A DNA stretch of 33,190 nt from Nocardiopsis chromatogenes YIM 90109 (GCF_000341185.1 NZ_ANBH01000240.1:5274-38463), one strand, 5' to 3'. Shown: positions 23,345 through 31,883, counted from the first letter of the stretch. Notes: generated from the letters alone by a model not told the origin. Numbers and translations are program-made.

Positions 23345-23371
23345 GTGAGACTCCGGTCGAAATGGGTCACG

Positions 23372-23389
23372 GTTCGCCCCCGGGCGAAC
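23372..23389. promoter_or_regulatory. Palindrome upstream of pstC
   Basis: GTTCGCCC-CC-GGGCGAAC, eight-base perfect arms, 28 bases before the pstC start. Could be an operator of an internal promoter or part of the processed leader. It is not a LexA box (arms differ and spacing is wrong). Confidence 0.35.
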
Positions 23390-23520
23390 AAGGGTTGTCC
23401 TCGGTACATGCCATGACAGGGCCGTCTACATTCTGGGGTGCCGCCGGGGGCGCTTCGACCACATCCCGACGCGGCGCGCCGCACACCCGTGCGGACCGGA
23501 TCGGGGGCACGCGCACGCCA

Positions 23521-23559
23521 AGGGCGGGGACGGCGCCGGTGCGGCGCCCTCCCCACCCT
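23521..23559 (-). terminator. Attenuator-type hairpin between pstS and pstC
   Basis: Bases 23521-23537 pair with 23543-23559 with only two mismatches around a five-base loop, 22 bases after the pstS stop. Suited to partial termination or 3'-end protection of pstS mRNA, giving more binding protein than permease. Confidence 0.6.
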
Positions 23560-23581
23560 GAGGCGGCCCTGCTTCGCGGAA

Positions 23582-24712
23582 TCAGGACTCCGCGGAGATC
23601 GCGTCGATCGTGCCCTGCAGGGACTCGCGGGTCTGGTCGCTGAGCGGGGCCGAGCCGGCCTCCTCGGCGACGGCCTGCTGGCCCTCCTCGCTGACGACGT
23701 AGGAGAGGTAGCTCTTGACCAGGTCGGCCTCGTTCTGGTCGCCGTAGACCATGCAGGCGATCTCGTAGGAGACCAGCACGATCGGGTAGGCGCTGGAGTC
23801 GTCGGTGGTGTAGTCCAGCTCGATCGCGTGGTCGTTGTCGGAGTTGCCCTCGCGCTGCGGCGAGGCGTCCACGATGGCGGCGGCCGACTCGGGGCTGTAC
23901 TCGACGAAGTCGTCGCCGACACCGACCGCCGCGGTGCCCAGCTCGCCGACGTGCGAGGCGTCGACGTAGCCGATGGTGCCCTGGCCGCCCTCGACGGCCG
24001 AGACCACGCCGGAGGAGCCCTGGGCGGCCTCGACCGGCTCGATCGGCCAGTCGCCGCTGACCTCGTGCGGCCAGGCGTCGCCGGCGGCCTCGGAGAGGTA
24101 GGCGACGAAGTTCTCGGTGGTGCCGGACTCGTCCGAGCGGTTCACCGGGACGATGTCGGTGTCCGGCAGGTCGGCGTCCGGGTTGTCCTCGGCGATCGCG
24201 TCGTCATTCCACGTGGTGATCTCCTGGTTGAAGATCCCGGCGATCGTCTCGGGCGAGAGGTTGAGGGTGTCCACCCCGTCGAGGTTGAAGACCACGGCGA
24301 TGGGGGAGATGTAGGCGGGAAGGTTGACCACCTCGGCGCCGTCGCAGCGCTCGACCGCCTGCTCGGTCTCGTTCTCGTCCAGCGCCGCGTCGGACCCGGC
24401 GAAGGAGACCGCCCCGTCGATGAACTGGGAGCGGCCCGCGCCCGAGCCGACCGAGTCGTACTGGACGGTGGTGCCCTCGCAGGCGCCCTCGTAGGCCGCC
24501 TTCCAGGTGGCCATCGCGTTCTCCTGGGAGCTCGCACCGGCCCCCGAGAGGGTCCCGCCGCCGTCGACGCACTCGGCGGAGCCGGCCGATGCCGCCCCTC
24601 CGCCGTCCTCGGGGTCGACGGCCTGGTCGCTGCCGCAGGCGGCCAGGGCCATCGTGCCGGCCAGTGCGATGCCGGTGTAGCCCGCGAACCGGCGGTACTT
24701 GAAGAGCTTCAC
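23582..24712 (-). CDS. pstS: Phosphate-binding lipoprotein PstS
   Basis: Extracellular high-affinity phosphate-binding protein, 376 residues, with signal peptide and lipobox LAAC (Cys26). PstS landmarks are LSGAGASSQENAMATW, YDSVGSGAGRSQFIDG followed by FAGSDAAL (phosphate loop residues), PAYISPIAVVFNLDG and RSDESGTTENFVAYL. Start GTG 24712, with AGAGGAAGGA about 12 bases upstream. First gene of the operon; a PhoP-type PHO box lies about 135 bases upstream, so expression should rise on phosphate starvation. Confidence 0.97.
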   Translation of the reverse strand: MKLFKYRRFAGYTGIALAGTMALAACGSDQAVDPEDGGGAASAGSAECVDGGGTLSGAGASSQENAMATWKAAYEGACEGTTVQYDSVGSGAGRSQFIDGAVSFAGSDAALDENETEQAVERCDGAEVVNLPAYISPIAVVFNLDGVDTLNLSPETIAGIFNQEITTWNDDAIAEDNPDADLPDTDIVPVNRSDESGTTENFVAYLSEAAGDAWPHEVSGDWPIEPVEAAQGSSGVVSAVEGGQGTIGYVDASHVGELGTAAVGVGDDFVEYSPESAAAIVDASPQREGNSDNDHAIELDYTTDDSSAYPIVLVSYEIACMVYGDQNEADLVKSYLSYVVSEEGQQAVAEEAGSAPLSDQTRESLQGTIDAISAES

Positions 24713-24831
24713 AGCCCCGGTGTCCTTCCTCTGGACGTCCGAACCGACTTCCGTGGGCGAGCCCCGCGGTGACCCGTCGCGGTGATTTGTCCGGATCGAC
24801 TCTCAAAGCTCCGCTGACCTCGCCAAATGCG

Positions 24832-24886
24832 ACGTTAGGGAGGCGAGGTGACCAGCGGTCCCAGCGAGGGTGAACAAGGGGTGAAC
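24832..24886 (-). promoter_or_regulatory. PHO boxes and promoter of pstS
   Basis: On the plus strand GGTGAAC (GTTCACC on the transcribed direction) at 24880-24886 and 24869-24875, and GGTGACC at 24847-24853, spaced 11 and 22 bases. This is the 11-base direct-repeat register of Streptomyces PHO boxes; the unit at 24858 is degenerate. TAACGT (24837-24832) is a -10, and the boxes cover its -35 region, the arrangement expected for activation by PhoP. Leader would be about 110 bases. Confidence 0.85.
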
Positions 24887-24943
24887 GGGGGGACGAGACT
24901 GGCCGAAGGCCAGTGGGAAAGCTCGTGGACGTGAGGTTAACCA

Positions 24944-24968
24944 CGGCGCGCCCCTCTTGAGCGCGCCG
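24944..24968 (-). terminator. mshD terminator hairpin
   Basis: CGGCGCGC pairs with GCGCGCCG around a nine-base loop, 23 bases after the mshD stop, followed leftward by GGTTAACCTC without a T-tract. Confidence 0.55.
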
Positions 24969-24991
24969 CGGTGACCAGTGCGGGGCTGCGC

Positions 24992-25966
24992 TCAGTCGCC
25001 CGGAGCGTACATGACGTCGCCGTCCCAGACCTCGAATCCCAGCGACTCGTACAGGCCCACGGCGGCCCGGTTGTCCTCGTCGACATAGAGCAGCACCCAG
25101 GGCAGGCCGCGGTCGCGCAGGTACCGCACCCCGGCCAGGGTCAGCAGGCGGCCGAGGCCCGTGCCCTGCCAGGACGGGTCGACCCCGACCACGTACACCT
25201 CGCCGACCGGTTCGCCGTCGGTCAGCCCCGCGCCGTCGGCGTGCACCTTGGTCCAGTGGAACCCGGCGATCCGCGCCCCTGAGGCCCCCGGCGCGCCCTG
25301 CCCGCCGGTCTCCTCGGCCACGAAGAAGCCCTCGGCGTCGAACCACGGCTCGGCCTGGCGCTGCCGCAGGTCCTCCAGCGTCACCCCGCCCTGCTCGGGG
25401 TGGTCGGCGAAGGCCGCCGCGTTGGTGCGCAGCCAGGCCGCCTCGTCCTCGCCGGGGCGGAAGGCCCGCACCCGCACCCCGTCGGAGACGGCGCCGGAGG
25501 GCTCGGCCTCGGGCAGGTCCACCGGGGCGCCGTCGCCGCCGCGCAGCCGCAGCCGCATCTTGAGCAGGCCGCGCGCCCGGTGCCAGCCCAGCGCCTCGGC
25601 CAGCCCCCGGGCGGAGGGCAGGCGGCCGTGCGCCCACACCCGCACCCCGGCGTCCCCGGCGTCGGCGCGCAGCGACCGGGCCAGCGCGGTCCCGTGCCCG
25701 CGGCGGCGGCGGCCCGGCGCCACCACCAGCTCGGCGGAGTCGGGCTCGTCGGCGGACTTCCCGGCGAAGGCGAACCCCGCCAGGTCGCCCTCCTCGACGA
25801 GCAGGTGGAAGCGGGCGGCGCCCTCGGGGGAGCCGTGGCGCACCCGCAGCACCGTCTGCTCGGACAGCGCCTCGGCGCCGTCCAGCGCGTGGGCCTCCTC
25901 CGCCAGCGCAAGGACGCGCGCGGCGTCCTCCTCGTCGAGCGAGCGAACGATGCGGACCTCGTCCAT
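24992..25966 (-). CDS. mshD: Mycothiol synthase
   Basis: Transfers acetyl from acetyl-CoA to Cys-GlcN-Ins in the last step of mycothiol synthesis, the actinobacterial thiol buffer. 324 residues in two GNAT folds: the N-terminal one degenerate (AELVVAPGRRRRGHGTALAR), the C-terminal one active, with VYVVGVDPSWQGTGLGRLLT as the acetyl-CoA loop and YVDEDNRAAVGLYESLGFE. HWTKVH and TNAAAFADHPEQG are MshD-type blocks. Start ATG 25966, with GGAAAGG eight bases upstream. A 27-base gap follows the family 4 glycosidase gene on the same strand, so it may be read through from there. Confidence 0.96.
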   Translation of the reverse strand: MDEVRIVRSLDEEDAARVLALAEEAHALDGAEALSEQTVLRVRHGSPEGAARFHLLVEEGDLAGFAFAGKSADEPDSAELVVAPGRRRRGHGTALARSLRADAGDAGVRVWAHGRLPSARGLAEALGWHRARGLLKMRLRLRGGDGAPVDLPEAEPSGAVSDGVRVRAFRPGEDEAAWLRTNAAAFADHPEQGGVTLEDLRQRQAEPWFDAEGFFVAEETGGQGAPGASGARIAGFHWTKVHADGAGLTDGEPVGEVYVVGVDPSWQGTGLGRLLTLAGVRYLRDRGLPWVLLYVDEDNRAAVGLYESLGFEVWDGDVMYAPGD

Positions 25967-25993
25967 CGGCCTGCCTTTCCGGGTAGACGGCTC

Positions 25994-27349
25994 TCAGTCG
26001 TGCCTCAGCACTCGCTGCAGCTCCGGGAAGGCCCGGGTGTATTCCTCCAGGAGCGTGTGGGCCGCCTCCACCGAGTCCACCAGGGGGTGGGTGGCGAACG
26101 CGCGCAGGGCCGCCGTGCGCGACCCCGTGCGGACCGCCCCGATCACGTCGCGCTCGACCGCTTTGACCGCCCGGACCAGCCCCTCCTGATGGCCGGTGAG
26201 CGGCGCGGCGGCGAGGGGATGGGCGCCCGAACCGTCGACCATGCAGGGGAGCTCCACCACCGCGTCGGGGCCGATCCCCGGCAGGGCGCCGCGCCCGCGC
26301 GTGTTGACGATCAGGCGGGTGGGCTCGTCCCGGGCGACGGCGCGCATGACGGCCAGGGCCACCTCCTCGTAGCCGCCGCCGTCGAGGTCCTCGGCCTCGC
26401 GCTCGAACCCGCCCGAGGCGCGGCGGTTGTCGGCCATGTAGGTGCGCTCCCGCTCCAGGCGGGTGCGGTCCCACAGCTCATAGGCGTCGCCGGGGCGCTC
26501 CCGCGCCTCGTCGTAGAACCGCCGCTGCTGCTCCACGATCTGCTCCCCGCGCGTGCGCGGGGCCGCCCGGGCGGCCTGGAGGGCCTCGCGGGTGAAGTAG
26601 TAGTAGTGCAGGTACTCGTTGGGCAGGGCGCCGACGGCGCGGAGCCATTCGGCGCCGAAGAGCCGCCCCTCCTCGAAGGACTCCAGCGCGGGGGTGTCGG
26701 CGAGCAGGTCGGGCAGCAGGTCGCGGCCGCCGGAGCGCAGGCCCCGCACCCACCCGAGGTGGTTCAGTCCGGCGTAGTCGATGTGCACGTCCGCCGGGTC
26801 CAGCCCCAGCGCGCGGGCGGCGCGGCGGCCCAGCCCCACGGGGGAGTCGCAGATGCCCACCACGCGGTCGCCCAGGACGCCCGCCATCGCCTCGGTCACC
26901 AGTCCGGCCGGGTTGGTGAAGTTGACCAGCCAGGCGTGTGGGGCGTGCTCGGCCACGTCGCGCGCGGCCGCGAGCGCCTCGGGAAGGGTGCGCAGACCGT
27001 AGGAGATCCCGCCCGCGCCGACCGTCTCCTGACCCAGTACGCCGGCGTCGAGGGCGATGCGCTCGTCCAGGACGCGGCCCGGCATGCCGCCGACCCGCAT
27101 GGCCGAGAACACCATCCCCGCCCCGTCCAGGGCCGCGGCGCGGTCGGTGGTCGCGTGCACCGGGACGTCGGCGCCGGAGCGCTCGCGCTGGACGGCGAGG
27201 ACGGCCGCGACCGCGTCGAGGCGTCCGGGGTCGGTGTCGTGCAGAGCCACCTCGGTCACGACCGGGTCGCCCCGCAGGGCGTCCGCGAGCAGGGCACGGT
27301 AGACGAGGGGGACGCGGAATCCTCCCCCTCCGAGGATCGTCAGACGCAC
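25994..27349 (-). CDS. Glycoside hydrolase family 4 (6-phospho-beta-glucosidase type)
   Basis: NAD- and metal-dependent glycosidase that works by oxidation at C3 and elimination. 451 residues. N-terminal Rossmann loop LTILGGGGFRVPLVYRALL, then LVNFTNPAGLVTEA, the metal-binding Cys in VVGICDSPVGLGRRAA and His in GLNHLGWVRGL, and NEYLHYYYF, all as in BglT/CelF-type enzymes. Usual substrates are phosphorylated beta-glucosides made by a PTS, but no PTS gene is in the window. Start at GTG 27349 (VRLTILGG); TACGCT lies exactly six bases before it, so the mRNA is probably leaderless. Longer reading is an artefact. Divergent from a PfkB kinase, which suggests a small sugar module. Confidence 0.92.
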   Translation of the reverse strand: MRLTILGGGGFRVPLVYRALLADALRGDPVVTEVALHDTDPGRLDAVAAVLAVQRERSGADVPVHATTDRAAALDGAGMVFSAMRVGGMPGRVLDERIALDAGVLGQETVGAGGISYGLRTLPEALAAARDVAEHAPHAWLVNFTNPAGLVTEAMAGVLGDRVVGICDSPVGLGRRAARALGLDPADVHIDYAGLNHLGWVRGLRSGGRDLLPDLLADTPALESFEEGRLFGAEWLRAVGALPNEYLHYYYFTREALQAARAAPRTRGEQIVEQQRRFYDEARERPGDAYELWDRTRLERERTYMADNRRASGGFEREAEDLDGGGYEEVALAVMRAVARDEPTRLIVNTRGRGALPGIGPDAVVELPCMVDGSGAHPLAAAPLTGHQEGLVRAVKAVERDVIGAVRTGSRTAALRAFATHPLVDSVEAAHTLLEEYTRAFPELQRVLRHD

Positions 27350-27355
27350 GCCGAC

Positions 27356-27361
27356 AGCGTA
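27356..27361 (-). promoter_or_regulatory. Leaderless-type -10 of the glycosidase gene
   Basis: TACGCT followed by six bases and the GTG start. The rest of the 190-base divergent region shows no clear operator. Confidence 0.4.
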
Positions 27362-27539
27362 TCGGCGCCGCGGAGCCGCCACAGGGGGACGGCGGAGGAC
27401 GGCGGGAAGCGCGCGTGGGCGGCGCATGTGGCCCCGGCACCCCCCTGGTGCGGGAACGGCGTGGCCGATTCCGGCGCGACACGTCGGCCCCGAGTGCATA
27501 ACCTGCTGGCACACACTCCATGGCCGATTGGAGGAGCAC

Positions 27540-28649
27540 ATGGAGGAGCAGAGCCGCGCGCTCGAATCCCTTCCGCTCGTGGGCGAGCGCAGGGACGTCC
27601 TGGCCGGAGAGCGGGGGCCGGAAGGAGAGGGCCCCGAGATCGACCTCGCGCTGAGCGGGACGGTGTTCTTCGACATCGTCCTGACCGGGCTCAACGCCCC
27701 GCCCGCGCCCGGGACCGAGGTCGGGGCGCAGGGGATGGGGTCGTGCCCCGGCGGCGTGGCCAACCTCGCCGTGGCCGCCTCGCGGCTGGGCCTGCGCACC
27801 GCCGTGGCCGCCGCCTTCGGGGAGGACGTCTACGGCGACTTCGCCTGGGAGACCCTGGGGCGCCAGGAGAAGGTGGACCTGAGCGCGTCCAAGCGCTTCC
27901 CCGACTGGCACTCGCCGTTCACGGTGTCGCTGGCCTGGAAGGGCGACCGGGGCATGGTCACCCACGAGCACCCGCCGCCCGAGCCGGTCGAGCGGCTGGC
28001 CGAGGCGCTGCCGCAGGCGCGGGCCGCCTTCGTGGGGCTGAGCCCCGGTGGCCCGGTGCCCGAATGGGCGGCGCGCCAGGCCGAGGGCGGGGCCCGGATC
28101 TTCGCCGACGTCGGGTGGGACGACAGCCAGACCTGGTGCTCATCGGTGCTGGACCAGCTCGACCACTGCTACGCGTTCATGCCCAACGCCATCGAGGCGA
28201 TGTCCTACACCCGCACCGGCAGCCCGTCCTCGGCGCTGTCCGCGCTGGCCGACCGGGTGCCGGTGGCGGTGGTCACCGACGGGCCCCGCGGGGCGCTCGC
28301 GGTGGACCAGAGCACCGGGGAGACCGCGGAGGCCGAGGGCGTGGTGCTGGAGGGCGTGGACACCACCGGCGCGGGCGACGTGTTCGGGGCCGCGTTCATC
28401 GTCGGCACCCTGGCCGCCTGGCCGCTGGAGCGGCGGCTGCGCTTCGCCAACCTGTGCGCCGCGCTGTCGGTCCAGCACACCGGCGGGTCCCTGTCCGCTC
28501 CGGGCTGGGCCGACGTGGCCGCCTGGTGGGGCGGCGTGCGCGGCGGCGCCGCGGGCGAGGGGTACGGGTTCCTGTCGGAGCTCGTCCCCATGGAGTGGAT
28601 GCCCACGGACCGCCGCCGCGCCAGCGCGACGATCGGCCTGCGCGCCTGA
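27540..28649 (+). CDS. PfkB-family carbohydrate kinase
   Basis: Sugar kinase of the ribokinase/PfkB fold, 369 residues. After an acidic N-terminal extension of about 35 residues come ALSGTVFFDIVLTGL, the first PfkB signature GGVANLAVAASRLGLRTA, and the second signature with catalytic Asp, DTTGAGDVFGAAFIVG. VVTDGPRGALAV marks the ATP side. The substrate is not decidable from sequence; the divergent family 4 glycosidase makes a sugar likely to be linked to it. Start ATG 27540 with GGAGGA four bases upstream. The gene ends inside a hairpin shared with the oppositely oriented BCCT gene. Confidence 0.9.
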   Translation: MEEQSRALESLPLVGERRDVLAGERGPEGEGPEIDLALSGTVFFDIVLTGLNAPPAPGTEVGAQGMGSCPGGVANLAVAASRLGLRTAVAAAFGEDVYGDFAWETLGRQEKVDLSASKRFPDWHSPFTVSLAWKGDRGMVTHEHPPPEPVERLAEALPQARAAFVGLSPGGPVPEWAARQAEGGARIFADVGWDDSQTWCSSVLDQLDHCYAFMPNAIEAMSYTRTGSPSSALSALADRVPVAVVTDGPRGALAVDQSTGETAEAEGVVLEGVDTTGAGDVFGAAFIVGTLAAWPLERRLRFANLCAALSVQHTGGSLSAPGWADVAAWWGGVRGGAAGEGYGFLSELVPMEWMPTDRRRASATIGLRA

Positions 28650-28667
28650 CCCGGACGGGTCAGGCGC
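28642..28667. terminator. Bidirectional hairpin containing both stop codons
   Basis: GCGCCTGACCC (28642-28652) pairs perfectly with GGGTCAGGCGC (28657-28667) around GGAC. The kinase TGA (28647-28649) is in the left arm and the BCCT stop (28662-28660) in the right arm, so one 26-base element ends both genes. Confidence 0.7.
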
Positions 28668-30423
28668 GGCCCGCCCCCTCGGCGGCGCCGTCCCCGGTGC
28701 CCCCGGTGCCCTGGGCGGCTTCGGCGGAGGGGTCCTCGGCCGCGGAGATCTCCAGCTGGAAGTCGCCGTCGTGGTCCTGGGCCCCGGCCACCACCGCGGC
28801 GGTGACCACCTCCTCGGCCTTGGCCGAGCGCAGCACCATCGGGTCGCGCCGCAGGTCGCGCACGAGCGCCACGCACAGCAGCAGCAGGATCACCGTGAAC
28901 GGCGCGGCGACGATGATCGTGAGCGTCTGCAGGCCGCTGAGCGCGTCGCTGCCCCCGGCCAGCATCATGGTCGCGGCGACGCCGCCCATCATCAGGCCCC
29001 AGAAGACGGTGATCGGCCGCTTGGGCTCGATCGCGCCGCGCTGGGACATGGTGCCCATGATGATCGAGGCCGAGTCGGCGCCGGTGATGAAGAAGATGCC
29101 GATCAGCACCATCACCACCAGGGCCGCGAAGGTGAACGCGGGGAACTCCTTGAGCAGCCCGAACAGCTGCGCCTCGGTATCGCCCGCCGCCGACAGGTCG
29201 GTGCCGTTGATCTGCAGGAAGAGCGCGTTGCCGCCCATCACGGCGAACCAGACCAGGCTCAGCGCGCTGGGCACCAGGATGACGCCGCCGACGAACTCGC
29301 GGACGGTGCGCCCGCGGCTGATCCGGGCGATGAACATGCCCACGAACGGCGACCAGGAGATCCACCAGGCCCAGTAGAAGATCGTCCACCCGGACAGCCA
29401 CTCCTCGGCGCCCTCCGCGGTGTCGGCGGTGCGCCCGGCGTTGGCGAAGAAGTCCTGGAAGTAGGCGCCCAGGGAGGTCGGGATCAGGTTGAACACGAAC
29501 ACCGTCGCGCCGGTGGCCAGCAGGAAGACCAGGACGGCCAGGGCCAGCACCAGGTTGGTGTTGGACAGCCACTGGATGCCCTTGGCCACGCCGGACACGG
29601 CCGAGGCCAGGAAGCACAGCAGCAGCACGCCGATGATGGCGAGCAGGACGGGCTCGGTCGGCTCGCCGATCCAGCCGATCTGGCGCAGGCCCTCGGCGAT
29701 CTGCAGGGTGCCCAGGCCCAGCGAGGCCGCGGTGCCGAACAGGGTCGCGAACAGGGCGAAGACGTCGATCAGGCGGCCCAGGGCGCCGTTGGCGTGCCGC
29801 TCGCCGATCAGCGGGGTGAACGCGGCGCTGATGAGCTGGCCGCGGCCGCGCCGGAAGGTGCCGTAGGCGATCGCCAGGCCCACCACCGCGTAGATCGCCC
29901 AGGGGTGCAGGGTCCAGTGGAAGAGGGTGGTGGACATCGCGTGCCCCACGGCCGCGCCGGTCTCGGCGCCCCCGGTCCCCGGCGGAGGGGTGAGGAAGTG
30001 CCCCAGGGGCTCGCCGACGCCGTAGAACACCATGCCGATGCCCATGCCCGCGCCGAACATCATGGAGATCCAGGAGACCGTCCGGAACTCGGGCTCCTCG
30101 TCGTCGCGGCCGAGCCGGATGTTGCCGTACCGGCTGAACGCCAGCCACAGCGCGAACACCACGAACACCGAGGAGGCGAGGACGAAGACCCAGCCGCCGT
30201 TGTGCATGAGCGCCTGGAGCGCCCCGGCCGAGATGCCCTTGAGCGAGTCCTTGTTCACCACGCCCCAGACGAGGAACGCGATGGAGAGCGCCGCCGCCAC
30301 GCCGAACACGATCCGGTCGGTCGTGGGCTTGAGGTCGGCCCGGGAGCGCTCCGGCGGCTCCCAGAGCAGGTCCTCTGTGCTGATCTCCCCCGTGGTGGGG
30401 CCGTTGCCGTTGTCTATCGCCAC
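28660..30423 (-). CDS. BCCT-family betaine/choline-type transporter
   Basis: Secondary transporter for quaternary ammonium compounds such as glycine betaine, used in osmoprotection. 587 residues with about 12 helices. The substrate-site glycine stretch is GMGIG (126-130 in MMFGAGMGIGMVFYG); in this family GMGIG goes with sodium-coupled betaine uptake (BetP) and an Asp at the end with choline carriers, so betaine is favoured. TIFYWAWWISWSPFVGMFIA is the signature aromatic helix. The charged N-tail (about 35) and the acidic, Ala/Gly-rich C-tail (about 50) are possible osmosensing parts, but the C-tail is acidic rather than basic as in BetP. Start GTG 30423, with GGAG about 16 bases upstream, poorly spaced. 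Converges on the PfkB kinase. Confidence 0.94.
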   Translation of the reverse strand: MAIDNGNGPTTGEISTEDLLWEPPERSRADLKPTTDRIVFGVAAALSIAFLVWGVVNKDSLKGISAGALQALMHNGGWVFVLASSVFVVFALWLAFSRYGNIRLGRDDEEPEFRTVSWISMMFGAGMGIGMVFYGVGEPLGHFLTPPPGTGGAETGAAVGHAMSTTLFHWTLHPWAIYAVVGLAIAYGTFRRGRGQLISAAFTPLIGERHANGALGRLIDVFALFATLFGTAASLGLGTLQIAEGLRQIGWIGEPTEPVLLAIIGVLLLCFLASAVSGVAKGIQWLSNTNLVLALAVLVFLLATGATVFVFNLIPTSLGAYFQDFFANAGRTADTAEGAEEWLSGWTIFYWAWWISWSPFVGMFIARISRGRTVREFVGGVILVPSALSLVWFAVMGGNALFLQINGTDLSAAGDTEAQLFGLLKEFPAFTFAALVVMVLIGIFFITGADSASIIMGTMSQRGAIEPKRPITVFWGLMMGGVAATMMLAGGSDALSGLQTLTIIVAAPFTVILLLLCVALVRDLRRDPMVLRSAKAEEVVTAAVVAGAQDHDGDFQLEISAAEDPSAEAAQGTGGTGDGAAEGAGRA

Positions 30424-30829
30424 AGTTCCATCCGACGCTCCTGTATCAGGCGCGCCGCCTCCTTAATCCCACGGCTTCAGGGCAGGCGAACCGGCACCGC
30501 CTTCGGGGGAGGGGGGCGGTGCTGACGCCGGGTGCCGCCTGCGGACACACGTCCGCACGGCCGGGCACACCCGTACCAGGTTAGGAGGTGAAAGGTAAAT
30601 AAAGCCCTGATGGCGGCATCTGTTACCTATCGAACAACGCGCGGTGAACGGCGCGAACCGCCTCGGGGCGGTCGGGGCGGGAGGCGGGCGGGGCCGCGCC
30701 CCCTGGGGCGGTGGAACCTCCGCCCGGCCGGGTCGGCCCGCTGGTTGCGGTTCGGGGGCGGACCGGGCCGCCTCCGAATCCTTGACCAGCGGCCGCCTTC
30801 GCCGGGCGGCCCACCCGCGCGCCCGGCCC
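30424..30829. other. Intergenic region upstream of the BCCT gene
   Basis: About 400 bases between the BCCT start and the exonuclease gene, transcribed the same way. Contains a hairpin GCGGAC-ACAC-GTCCGC (30541-30556) and a local AT-rich patch (30583-30630) that may hold the BCCT promoter, with AGGTAA and TTACCT arms at 30593-30598 and 30623-30628. The rest is G/C-rich simple sequence. No gene seen. Confidence 0.5.
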
Positions 30830-31672
30830 TCAGATGCTCTCGGGCCACGTGCCGTCGATGGTCCGGCCGTGCCCCGGGCGGGTGCGGTCCAGCCAGTCCT
30901 GCAGCCCGCGCGCGTACTCCAGCGCCCAGCCGACCTGCCGCTCGTGCAGCTCGGGCAGCGGGAGCGCGGCGACCGCCGGGCGCCGGGCGCCGATCTCCCG
31001 GGCCAGCTCCAGGCAGGCGGCCGCGTCGCCCACGGCGGTGTGCGCCCCGTTCAGCTCGACCTCGTAGAAGGCGCACAGGTCGCCGAGGGTGCGGCGGCCC
31101 TTGCGGTAGGGGTCGGCTCCGCGGTCGATCACCAGCGGATCGATGATCGGGCCCACCCGCCCGGCCAGCCGCTCGGCCGGCGTGGGCAGCCCCAGGCGGC
31201 GCAGCTCGGCGGAGAGGATTCCCAGGTCGAAGGGGGCGTTGAAGACGGCCAGGCCGTGCCCGGCCGCCAGGTGCCCGGTGAGGGCGTCGGCGATCTGGGG
31301 CAGCACCTGCTCGGCGGGCAGGCCCTCGGCGCGGGCGCGCTCGGTGGTGATGCCGTGCACCTCGACCGCCTCCGGTGGGATCTCGCGCGGGCCCGGGTCG
31401 ACCAGCCAGGTGCGGGCGGTCCCGTCCGGGGCGACCAGGGCCGCCGAGACCAGGAAGGCGGTGCGCGGGTCGGGGGAGGAGGTCTCGCAGTCGTACCCGG
31501 CGAGGGCGCCGGTGTGCCAGCCCGGGTGGCCGCCGCGCGGGGGCGCGGCCGGGCGCGGTGCGTGGCCGGTGCAGTAGACGCGCCAGCGCCCGTCCTCCTT
31601 GAGCGCCTCGCCGTCCCGGGCGGCGACGGAGGCCCCGCAGGCGGTGCAGGTCCCCGCATAGTTGTTGCGCAT
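30830..31672 (-). CDS. DnaQ-like 3'-5' exonuclease with N-terminal zinc ribbon
   Basis: A 280-residue DEDDh exonuclease. The first 40 residues form a CxxC...CxxH set (Cys9, Cys12, Cys34, His37), likely a zinc ribbon. The exonuclease domain has Asp61 and Glu63 in YDCETSS, Asp149 in FNAPFDLGIL, and His211/Asp216 in HTAVGDAAACLELA, the full DEDDh set. HGITTERARAEGLP is the usual DnaQ-type linker. It could act in DNA proofreading, repair or RNA trimming; a free-standing protein of this size is not the polymerase III epsilon subunit by context. Start ATG 31672 with GAGG nine bases upstream. No close operon partner. Confidence 0.9.
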   Translation of the reverse strand: MRNNYAGTCTACGASVAARDGEALKEDGRWRVYCTGHAPRPAAPPRGGHPGWHTGALAGYDCETSSPDPRTAFLVSAALVAPDGTARTWLVDPGPREIPPEAVEVHGITTERARAEGLPAEQVLPQIADALTGHLAAGHGLAVFNAPFDLGILSAELRRLGLPTPAERLAGRVGPIIDPLVIDRGADPYRKGRRTLGDLCAFYEVELNGAHTAVGDAAACLELAREIGARRPAVAALPLPELHERQVGWALEYARGLQDWLDRTRPGHGRTIDGTWPESI

Positions 31673-31883
31673 GGTGGGCCTCGCTTTCCCTGTGGTCGTC
31701 GGAAGCGTATCGCCGGGGTGCGACGGTTGAATCCGGAACGCCTGGAGAGAGGGGCGGGGACCCGGCGGCACATGCCCGGCGGGACCGGCGGGGCCGCCGG
31801 GGGACATGGCGCCCGCCGGGGCCGGGTACGTCCAATGGAGCCGGAGGGGCCGAAGGGTCGGCCGAAGGGGCAAGGAGGACGAG

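Noticed and set aside
23372-23389. GTTCGCCCCCGGGCGAAC read as a LexA box
   Set aside because: LexA boxes have outward-facing CGAAC/GTTCG halves with four bases between; here the halves face the other way.
25400-29377. 1325-codon rightward open frame
   Set aside because: Runs antisense to mshD and the glycosidase, out of frame with the PfkB kinase and antisense to the BCCT gene; no domain motifs of its own.
30418-30437. Five-codon upstream frame (ATG GAA CTG TGG CGA TAG) overlapping the BCCT start
   Set aside because: Could be a leader peptide but is short enough to occur by chance and has no ribosome site at good spacing.
30583-30591. AGGAGGTGA, a full anti-16S match upstream of ATG 30610
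   Set aside because: The ATG is 18 bases further on and the frame encodes Arg/Gly/Pro-rich simple sequence; frames starting closer stop at once.
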